From the NCBI GenBank assembly GCA_028751875.1, contig CM054140.1:20662993-20726992 (forward strand): a DNA stretch of 64,000 bases, given 5' to 3'. Under the pieces are notes generated by a model. That model had not been told where the DNA came from and did not search any database. It saw only the letters and a list, made by a program, of their open reading frames with translations. The DNA is from Rapana venosa (taxonomy: Eukaryota > Mollusca > Gastropoda > Neogastropoda > Muricidae). A program made the position numbers and the translations under genes. Shown one piece after another: positions 15,334 to 27,300 of this stretch (the first letter of the stretch is position 1; every line of letters begins with the position of its first letter).

Positions 15334-18300
15334 GACACCTACACAGGTCTGAATCATGTTGACTCGGTTGCCGCGCATGTTGTGGGCAGCCTGCAAGACG
15401 TCCACCTGACCCTCCGCATTGGCCTGATCCAGCAGGTAGTGAAGGCCGATGTACGTCCCTGTACGCCCTATGCCTGCACTGTACACACACACACGCATAC
15501 ACACACATGCATACACATACGCATACACACACACATACACACACACGCATACACACACGCATACACACACACACACACACAAACATCACACAATGTCTTT
15601 TTTTTGGCCTGCTTTTGGGTTGGGGTTTTATTTGTTTTTGGTTTTTTTGCTCTTTGGCTAGAGCTTTGAGGTTCACCGATAGTGAAGTTTTGTGAACGTG
15701 GCTGTTTTTTGCCTACCATGAAGGTCGCCACATTCCGACTTCAGGGATGTATGCTGGGTATGTTCGTGTTTCCGTAACCCACCAAACGCTGACATAAATT
15801 ATGGGATCTTTACGGAGAATATTCAATCTTCTGCATGTGTATACACACGAAGGCAATTAAGGCACTGGCAAGTCTGCTGCACTTGAACTTGACCTGGAAG
15901 ATTAAAAAAAAAATCCCCGCCCTTAATTCACCAGATGTCGCTGAGATTCAAACCCACGACTTGATGTACCCATGGGATTGAAGTCAAATGGTCTTAACCA
16001 TTTGGCTATATGTCTGTCTAACCACTTGGCTATATGTCTGTTTAACCACTTGGCTACATGTCTGTTTAACCACTTGGCTACATGTCTGTTTAACCACTTG
16101 GCTATATGTCTGTTTAATCACTTGGCTATATGTCTGTTAACCACTTGGCTATATGTCTGTTAACCACTTGGCTATATGTCTGTTTAACCACTTGGCTATA
16201 TGTCTGTTAACCACTTGACTATATGTCTGTTAACCACTTGGCTATATGTCTGTTAACCACTTGGCTATATGTCTGTTAACCACTTGGCTATATGTCTGTT
16301 AACCACTTGGCTATATGTCTGTTTAACCACTTGGACTATATGTCTGTTTAACCACTCGGCTATATTCTGTTAACCACTTGGCTATATGTCTGTTTTAAAA
16401 CCCCTTGACTATATGTCTGTTAACCACTTGCTATATGTCTGTTCATTGTATAGTCTGTTAACCACTTGACTATATGTCTGTTAACCACTTGGCTATATGT
16501 CTGTTAACCACTTGGCTATATGTCTGTTAACCACTTGGCTATATGTCTGTTAACCACTTGACTATATGTCTGTTAACCCTGTTAACCACTTGGCTATATG
16601 TCTGTTAACCACTTGGCTATATGTCTGTTAACCCTGTTTTTAACCCTGCTATAGCTGTTAACCACTTGGCTATATGTCTGTTTAACACTTGGCTATATGT
16701 CTTTAACCACTTGGCTATATGTCTGTTAACCACTTGGCTATATGTCTGTTTAACCACTTGGCTATGTCTGTTAACCACTTGCTATATGTCTGTTAACCAC
16801 TGGCTATATGTCTGTTAACCACTTGGCTATATGTCTGTTAACCACTTGGCTATATGTCTGTTTAACCACTTGGCTATATGTCTGTTAACCACTTGGCTAT
16901 ATGTCTGTTAACCACTTGGCTATATGTCTGTTTAACCACTTGGCTATATGTCTGTTAACCACTTAGCGTAAACTTTATGTCTGTTTAACCCTGTTAACAC
17001 TTGGCTATATGTCTGTTAACCACTTGGCTAATGTCTGTTTACCACTTGGCTATATGTCTGTTAACCACTTGGCTATATGTCTGTTTAACCACTTGGCTAT
17101 ATGTCTGTTTAACCACTTGGCTATATGTCTGTTAACCACTTGGCTATATGTCTGTTAACCACTTGGCTATATGTCTGTTAACCACTTGGCTAATGTCTGT
17201 TTAACCACTTGGCTATATGTCTGTTAACCACTTGGCTATATGTCTGTTTAACCACTTGGCTATATGTCTGTTTAACCACTTGGCTATATGTCTGTTTAAC
17301 CACTTGGCTATATGTCTGTTTAACCACTTGGCTATATGTCTGTTAACCACTTGGCTATATGTCTGTTAACCACTTGGCTATGTCGTTTAACCACTTGGCT
17401 ATATGTCTGTTTAACCACTTGGCTATATGTCTGTTAACCACTTGGCTATATGTCTGTTAACCACTTGGCTATATGTCTGTTAACCACTTGGCTATATGTC
17501 TGTTTAACCACTTGGCTATATGTCTGTTTAACCACTTGGCTATATGTCTGTTAACCACTTGCTATATGTCTGTTAACCACTTGGCTATATGTCTGTTTAA
17601 CCACTTGGCTATATGTCTGTTAACCACTTGGCTATATGTCTGTTTAACCACTTGGCTATATGTCTGTTAACCACTTGGCTATATGTCTGTTTAACCACTT
17701 GGCTATATGTCTGTTTAACCACTTGGCTATATGTCTGTTTAACCACTTGGCTATATGTCTGTTAACCACTTGGCTATATGTCTGTTTAACCACTTGGCTA
17801 TATGTCTGTTAACCACTTGGCTATATGTCTGTTAACCACTTGGCTATATGTCTGTTAACCACTTGGCTATATGTCAGTTAACCACTTGGCTATAGTCTGT
17901 TAAACCACTTGGCAATATGTCTGGATCTTAACCAACTTGGTATATGTCTGTTTAAATCCACTTGGCTATATGTCTGTTAACCATTGCTACATGTCTGTTT
18001 AACCACCCTTGGCTATATGTTGTCTAAAGCCACTTGCTATAGTCTGTTACCACTTGCTACATTCTGTTAACCACTTGGCTATAGTCTTTACCACTTGCAT
18101 CTATAACTAATAGTAGGAAATTCAATTGGCTATATTCTGTTAACAACAACGTTCGGCTAATAATAATCTTTTTAATCCACTTGGCTATATGTCTGTTAAC
18201 CCTGGCTAATGTCTGTTTAACATTGGCCTATATGTTTTAAACCCACTTGGCTATATGTCTGTTTACATGGTCTACAGACTGCTAACCACTTGCTAATGTC

Positions 18301-21300
18301 GTTTAACCACTTGAGCTATCATGTCTGTTAAATCCACTTGGCTATATTCTGTTAACAACATGCATATATGTCTGTAACCACTGTTATATTTCGTTTAAAT
18401 ACTTGCTCAAAGTCTGTTAACCACTTGAGTAATATGTCTGTTAACCATGGTTGTCTATTCATTAAATAATTGTATATGTGTGTTTAAAACCACTTGTAAT
18501 GTCAATTAACCACTATGGCTACAAAAAATGATCTGTTAAAATACCACTTGGCTATATGTATGAATTAACACTATGGACTATATGTCTGTTAACCACTTGG
18601 CTATATGTCTGTTTAACCACTTGGCTATATGTCTGTTTAACCACTTGGCTCTATGTCTGTTAACCACTTGGCTATATGTCGGTTTAATAATAATAATAAT
18701 ATATGGAATTTATATCGCGCTGAATCTTGTAAAAAACAAACAAATCGAAGCGCTTGCACTCAAATCATTTACAAGCATGCAACTCTCCTTAAACATAATG
18801 AACAACAGATTTCAAAACCATGCGCGCGCACGTATGCACGCATGCACGCACACACACGCACACACACACACACACACACTCGGAACAACAACACTTAGAA
18901 GGTGAAAGATGCTGTTGAAAATTAGGGACAGATATTGGAGGGGGGGAAAGTCTCAGGTAGGAAATAAGTGTGTTTTGAGGCTGGATTTGAAGGTATCAAG
19001 TGAAGGCTTTCCCTGAAAGGAGAAGGCAGGCAGGCAGGCAGGTGTGTTGCCCCTACCTGCAGTGGCAAGAATGGGGGCCGTGTTGTCGGGGTTGAAGCTC
19101 TGCACTTTGCGGCGAAAGGCCAGCAGGGTGGTGGGGTAGGTGGGGGCTCCGTGGTCGGACCACGTGCAGAAATGGAACTGTTTGACGATGCGGCTGTTCT
19201 CATCCTGTAACAAACACAGGAGGCGACAACACCAACAAACATAATGAATATGGATCGATTGGCCGCATTTTACTTAGACTCCAATCATGAGTCAAGTAAA
19301 TTTTTGTGTGTGTTTTTTTCTCTGATAGATATAGCAAAATTTTCAGATCAATATCACAGTCAACCAAATGAAAATTATTGATTTTTTAAAAAAAAGTAAA
19401 GCAAACAAGTTGGATTAAGCCCTTGATGATAATTACATCAAACCGTAATGGATTTATCATCAAATGGTATGTTCAGACTTCATTTTAAAGTAGCTGTGAG
19501 TAAATAACTAGGAGTAGAATGATAACAACACGTGAAGAATAAAACCAGATGAAGTGAGAATAAAAATTAGACCCTGATGAGTAAGAATAAAATCAGAACC
19601 ACATAAAGTAGGAATAAAGTTAGACTCTGATGAAGTAAGAATAAAGTTAGAACCACATAAAGTAGGAATAAGGAATAAAATTGGACCCTGATGAAGTGAG
19701 ACTAAAGTTAGACCCACATGAAGTGAGACTAAAGTTAGACCCACATGAAGTCAGAATAAAGTTACAACCACATGAAGTCAGAATAAAGTTAGACCCACAT
19801 GAATACAGTTAGAACCACATGAAACAAAGAGAAACTCCTGCTACTCACCTTAGAAATTTCAAAGGTCCTGATGATGAAGTCAGTGTATTTGGCTGTGTCC
19901 ACAATGCGAACACTCACATCTCCATACTTCATGGTGCCCTCATCAGGCCAATACTGCTCACATTTTTTCTGTCATAACAGACAACATACTCCTCAACAAT
20001 CATGAAATCAGTGATAGTATTTCTCAGGTATCCACTTCACTGTGTTTTGCTGTGGCCATGGCCAAACACTTTTGTCAGTTATTAATACAGTTTCTCCGGA
20101 TTTTTCAAGAAGGAAACTGTGATATATTTCTTATGGCGTCTTAAAAAAATACATTCCTATCATAGAAACGATCATAAATTACTACTGGCAATACCCCTGT
20201 TAAGATTCCAAACATCTCATGAACTTTTAACAATTTTCAGTTCTGCAGCTGTTAAAATCATGTAAATCTTATGGATACCATGAAAAAATTTCTGTTTAGA
20301 ATCATTTTCTCTTACAAATGCTTATAAATAATATGTTCAATAAGCTTATAAATATGTTCAATAAGCTTATAAATAATATGCTCAATAAGCTTATAAATAA
20401 TATGTTCAATAAGCTGATTCAACTACAGGAGGATAAATCTGGTGGGCATTTCTGGAAAGCTGCCAAAAACAAACATTTAAACCCCAAAAATCCTCACCAC
20501 TTCCTACAGTAAAAATTTTTAACAGTCTTTTCTCTAAGGCTTAAAAGAACTTGAAACACAAAAACAAAGATCAGAACACTCACTTTGCAGGCCTCAACCA
20601 AATTGGTGAGCATCACAATCTTGCAGACTCGCTGTTGCCAAACCATTCGCCAGAAATCTCGTATCATTGTCTTGTTTGGGCCTGTAACATTTTTCCATAT
20701 GCAAGTGGACAATAAAGATTGTATCTCTTATCTTGTAATGATTTCACTGTCTGTTTAATTTTCATGTTCTTTTTCTTAAGCTGGTATGATGATAAACATG
20801 ACAGTTGGATGATTTTTAAAATTTTATTTAGGTATTATTCAGTTTTGGTGACATTACAATGCATTACATCAAATTACATAGAATCATGTTACATTACAGT
20901 TTGACGATTTAATTATCAATTTAAGCCTTGGTCCGTTTCTGCATAATTTCTGTAAAACACAGTACCAAACAGATTGGAAGTGAGTTAATATGCAGAATCA
21001 CTGTGCTTACCTTGTGATGCTATGAAGGCCTTTGGTCGATTATAACCCTGGAAGCAGAAAGAATTTCTTTTATTGAAGTGCAACAAAATGAAAACATGAA
21101 TGTCAGACACAATGGAAAAGAAACGTGATACTTCACTGTCCAGAAATGCAATATCTCAATCGTTGTCTATTTTTGCCTCTGAATGTGGTTTTGAGATCTG
21201 TTGAGGTCATGTTTTTCATGTTGTTTCTTTTTTCTTTTCCCTTCAGATTCTCTTTTGTTTTGGGAAGAATTTTAACAACAAAAATATATACACCATATTT

Positions 21301-24300
21301 TTGGTGGATATGAGATGGACTGCATATCTTCCTTTAAAATGTTCTGTGTACAGGCTGCAATGACGGAGAAGACTCATTAATCCAGTTATTATTGCTTCAG
21401 AAACAGTTTACAACTATGTTCATATTCAAAACATCAAAAAGAGAACACTCACATCCATGAAGCTGGCATTGACGTAATCCGAGTTAGGTTCATTGGTTAA
21501 AGGCTCCAGAACAACGCGTGAATGGTCATCTGCAACAAGAACATACAATAAAATTCATGACAGCGCCATTCCTGTTTGGCCTCCTTCTTCATGTATCATG
21601 CACTGAATTATGTCTAAGGTGACCATCAAACTCTAGTAAATTTTTGGACAGGAAATGCCTTCACTTACAACATTTCTGAAAAATGTCTTGAAACCTTCAT
21701 CAAAATCTCCTCAGCCATGTATTGATATGACATTAATTTTCTTTAAAAAAAAAAAATTTTAAGAAAAGAAAAGAAAAAGGCTAAACTAAAGTTGGTTATC
21801 TCTTTTAATACTGAACAAGAGTGAACTCCTCAGGATTTTGATAGACAGCACTGAAAGAAAAAATAACCTGTACTTCTGTATTTATACTCACAAACCACTT
21901 TTGGTGCCCACTTACTTTTTTTTCAATCTCCAATCTCTGAAATAATGTTTAGTCATGAGTGGCCATTGCTGAAGATCTGTGAAGTGCACACTTAAGCCTA
22001 GACAAATATGAATGGAGGAGGAGGATTGCAGTATCATCTACTGCATTGGTTACTATCAAAACCAATGATGTCCACAGAATTTGTTTCTTGCACAGCTCGA
22101 TATATTTTGGAGGGGGGAATAAACCTTCCTCTCTTTCTAGACAATTATCTATCTCAGTCTCCATTAGTATGTTCTTTCGAGCCAGAAGGCCCATAGAGCC
22201 GGAGCTTATCCCGGTTTCTGTAGCGTTAAGCGAACTGATGGTTTTTCACCACCCCTGTGACAGGACGCTAGTCTGTCGCCAGATACTTCCCCAGCAGAGC
22301 TGGTACCCACTTGTACACCTGGGTGGAGTGAGGAAAATAGGAGTAAAGTGTCTTTCCCAAGGACACAACACCGAGCCGAGCGGGGATCGAACCCGCGACC
22401 TCTGGATCACGAGCTGACCGCCTAAACTACTCGACCACGGTGCCTCCCTAGTCTCCATTAACATTTGCTCTATTCTGTTTGCTTCTTTCAGATTCTTTAC
22501 TTTATTTCTCATTACCACAATAATAAGTCAGATGCCTCATCCTTTTTTTCCATTGATTTAAGTCAAGTCTACAATCATCCACCTGTATGAACAGCAACGA
22601 CTGAAAGAAATACCAAGCTACCACCAATGTAGCTGAGATCCCCTTACATGCCACAATGTTGCCGTATCTGTTCTTGGCCTTGTTCTCAGGCCTGCGAGCC
22701 ACTTCACACAGTGCCAGGAGACCCATAGGCAGCTCCTGTAACACCACCATCAATGTCCACATACAAGCAGGGAAAAGCAGAATGAACAACAACAAAAAAC
22801 CAGAACTGCATACTTATACCAAGTTTCAGGCTCATGCTGGTGCATCACCTTTCAGTATCTTTCTTTGAAGCACAAGCTCTTTTCTTTTTTTCTTAGTCTA
22901 CCTCTTTGCACACATACTCATGCAATCTCTCTCTCTCTCTCACACACACAATTCCTGCAAATATATATCATAAATAAATCCTGATTCTAGGGATGGAAAA
23001 AATAGCCAAATGAAAAAAGGAAATAAAGACAAAACAAATCTCAGGCATACAAGCACATTTTCAACAACAAACAATCAAACAAAAGCAATAACACATTTTA
23101 CAAACACCAGGATCCCCAAAGTTGGAATGCAGCTACCTTAATGATGGACAAAAACAGTTGCATATGCAAAATCTTACCATTGGTGAACCTCTGATCTTTA
23201 GCCGAGGAACTACAAAAAACACCCCACTCCCCTCAAACCAACAAATTAACAAACATCAGCCTCACCTCAAATTCTTTGCGAAATCCATCACAGTTGTTGT
23301 CTCTGTTTTTCAAGATGTAGGTGTGGAGGTCCTCAATTTTCACAGCAGCCGTGCGTTTCCGACCATTCACATTGACGTAGATGGGCTCCGAAAGTTCCTC
23401 GTTCCTGTTGTTGTCTTCAATCTCCCTCATCTCCGTTTGGTCTGTACACAGTGACCAGTCAGATCAGTGCAGTCTATTCATTCTTAATTGGGTTGTTTCA
23501 AACATATAATATATATACAGAATTAACAATTTTTTTAAAATCTCAGTTCCTGAGGTTGCCCATGGTGGTGTGCATGTTGATCATGTACTGAGTGCATAGT
23601 TAGCATGAGGGTTAACCGAATGCAGCCAGCTCCATCCAAACTCAAGTTGTAAAAAATACACTCACGTACTCCTGTTTGAGTGTACAAAGATGATTTCAAA
23701 CACCTGTTGTTACATTCAATTTTTACTGCCTTTGCTTCTTCTTCTACTGTGTTCCCTGGCTACGCTAAGTTTTTAGTCCAATCTGGATGGCAAAGTCTGC
23801 AGTCTGCAGTAGTGACCCTGCCAGTCCCTGGTGTTTTACCTGGAGCTCTACTAGGCTGGGCCACATCTGGTGTCTCGAGCCTTTTCATTCTTGCTCCCAC
23901 TCATGTACTTTCCTCATACTCTGTCGAACATCCCCCAAAAAAAAGAAAAAAAAAGGACCTACCAATTCTGGAGTCTCCCAAAAGCATGCAGCGCTCATTC
24001 TCCACACTGCTACACCCGTCCTCTTTAGCTTCCTCCAGAAAACTCTTGCTGTTGTTCATCTTTTTGCTGCTGCACTTCCGTCTGCATGAAAGATACAGAA
24101 GATTCGATCCACTGTAAATCAAGAAAAAGAATCATAACAGTATCAATAGTATCCATGAAGGGTCACCATCACTTATCTTGGATTCAAACATAAATCTTCA
24201 GCTTCTTATGTTTTTGTAGACTGTAACATTTTAATTCTGAAAGTGCATGACCCTTCTTCCAGAGATGATTGTTCTTTCCTCTTCATCATTTTTGCAACCA

Positions 24301-27300
24301 GTGCTATTTTCAAGAGAAAATGAACATTAAGGGTTGTGTTCATAGCAATGAAAGCACACATTTGATGTTTTCACACACTTCTGTTCAATTCATTTTCCTT
24401 AAATCCTATTTAATTATGAAGGCCATATCAGGCCTGTTCACAAAACTCAATAATCAACCATGTCAAATGTATCAACAACCAAACCTTATAAAAAGTGCTA
24501 AAAGTTTTGTTTTTTTTAAAAAGAATAAAAACCTCCCAGCCCCAACAAAAAAGAACACAACTGATAACATATAAAACTAAGATCAGATTAGGACAATGGA
24601 ACGTGAGGACGATGTATGAGACGGGCAAGCTGGCACAGGTAACATTAGAGATGAGAAGATTCAACCTCCATGTCCTAGGAGTAAGCGAGAGTAGATGGAC
24701 TGGATCTGGGAGAGTGAGAACCACCACCGGAGAAACCGTCCTCTACTCTGGGAGAGATGATGACCAGCACCACGAGGGAGTTGCCATCATCCTCAAGAAA
24801 GGCGTTGAGTGATGCCTTATGGAGTGGAAGCCCATCAACAGCAGACTAATGAGTGCGAGACTGAAGGGAAGACACATCAACATCACCATCATCCAGTGCT
24901 ACGCACCAACCAACAACAGCAGCGATGAGAGCAAAGATGACTTTTACCACCAGCTGCAGACAGAGACAGAGAAAGCCCCACGCCATGACCTCATCGTCAT
25001 CATGGGGGACCTAAATGCCAAGGTCGGAAGTGACAACACCGACTATGAGTCATGGGAAAACACATGGTGAGGAACAGAAATGACAACGGGGAGAGACTTG
25101 TGGAGTTCTGCGCCACGAACAACTTAGTGATAGGAGGGACCCTATTCACGCACCGGGACATCCACAAGCTGACTTGGGCGTCGCCGAATGGGAGAGATAT
25201 GAACCAGATTGACCATCTGATGATCAATGGTAAGTGGAGACGATCTCTCCTGGATGTGAGAACCAAGCGAAGTGCGGATGTCGGGAGCGATCATCACCTG
25301 GTGACAGCACACATCCAGATGAAACTGAAGAAGAACACAAGACCAACCACTCAAGCGCGATTTGATACCCAGCGATTGAGAGACACCAACGTGAAGTCTG
25401 CATTCGTCAACGATCTGAGGAACAGATTCCACATCTGCAGAACATGACAAAGCAGCATGACATAGATACGACATGGAAGCAGATCTGTAAACTGTACACT
25501 GAGAGCAGCAAGGACAACATCGGCCATCAAAAGAAGAAGACCAACAATGACTGGATCCAACAAGAGACCTCAATGCCATCAAAAGAAAGAAGAGAGACCA
25601 AGAAGACTTCTGCAAGTAAAGTCTCCACGGCTACGAGAGAGGCAGGAAGAGTTGTACAGAGAGGCACACAGGAAAGTGAAGAGACTCGCACGCCGTGACA
25701 AGAGAGAAGCCATGGACCAGCTGGCAGCTGAGGCAGAAGAGGCGGCGGCCCAAGTAGAGCAAGGGAGAGTCTACAAAATCACCAAGAAAGTATGCAACAA
25801 ATTTAAGAGGAGCGCTGAGGGACCAATCAGGGACAGACAAGGGAAACTGTTGACAACAGAGAAAGAGCAAGAAGAAAGATGGGCTGAACACTTCCAGGAA
25901 GTTCTCAACCGACCACCACCTGACGAGACAGCCGACATCCCAGAAGCTACAAAAGACTTAGACATTGACGTCAACCCCCCAACAAAGGAAGAGATAGTCG
26001 CTGCCATCAAGACCCTCAAGAACGGCAAGTCACCAGGCCAGGACAACCTTGCTGCCGAACTGTTCAAGGCAGATTCTGAACTAGCAGCTGACATCCTGCA
26101 ACCACTGTTCACAGCTGCATGGAAGAACGAGAAAGTACCTGATGATTGGACCAAGGGAGTGATAGTCAAAATCACCAAGAAAGGAACCCTGAGCAACTGC
26201 AACAACTGGAGGGGAATCACTCTTTTGTCTGTGCCAAGCAAGATACTGGCCAAGGTCATCATCAGAAAAATATCAGATGCTGTGGACGATGCTTTGAGGA
26301 AGGAACAAGCAGGGTTCAGGAAGCAACGAGGATGTATAGACCAGATATTCACGCTCAGAAACATCATCGAACAGTGCACAGAGTGGCAAAGACAATTGTA
26401 TGTGAACTTTGTGGACTTCGAAAAGGCATTTGACAGCATACACAGAGACAGCCTTTGGAGTATCCTACAACACTATGGCATCCCATCGAAACTGGTACAC
26501 CTTATCAAAAGCTTCTATGACAACTTCAGATGCTCTGTGGGCCATAGCAACACTGTCTTCGAAGTCAAGACTGAAGTAAGACAAGGATGTGTGATGTCAG
26601 CAGTTCTCTTCAATCTGGCCATTGATTGGGTGATGAGGAAGACGACAGAAGACACCCCAAGAGGGATTCGCTGGAGCCTGTTCTCAACACTAGACGACCT
26701 TGACTTTGCGGATGACCTGGCGCTGCTGTCCCACACACACCAACATATCCAGGAGAAGACCAGCAGACTCCAAACATTCGGACAGCAAGTGGGGCTTCGT
26801 ATTAGCACCAAGAAAACAGAGACAATGTCGCTCAATGTGAACACACCAGCCCCTGTGAAAGTGAATGGAACTGACCTGCGCCAGACAGACAAGTTCACAT
26901 ACCTTGGCAGCATCATCAAACCAGAGGGCGGCACTAAAGAAGACATCCACAACAGACTGGGCAAGGCCAGGAATGTGTTTAGGGAGATGAACAATATCTG
27001 GAGATCAACTCAGTACAGCACCAACACCAAGCTGAAGCTATACCAGAGCTGTGTTGTGTCTACGCTCCTGTACGGTTCTGAGTGCAGGAGGATGACGGAA
27101 GTGGATCTTACCAAACTTCGATCCTTCCACACCATATGCCTGCGAAGAATTCTCCGGATCTTTTGGCCAGAGAAGATCTCCAATGAAGACCTACTACGGA
27201 GATGCAGGCAAGAAGACATGGGAACCATCATCACCAGATGACGGTGGAAGTGGATTGGGCACATCCTCCGAAGAGACCCACAGTCAATCGCAAGAACAGC

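Noticed and set aside
14919..15676. Long minus-strand frames rich in Leu-Ser or Cys-Val
   Set aside because: They are translations of GA and CA microsatellites. Only exon 18 inside them is real.
15990..18690. CRISPR-like array
   Set aside because: The 23/24-bp units abut with no unique spacers, and the setting is a eukaryotic intron. The 58-bp, 40-bp and 49-bp arrays fail for the same reason.
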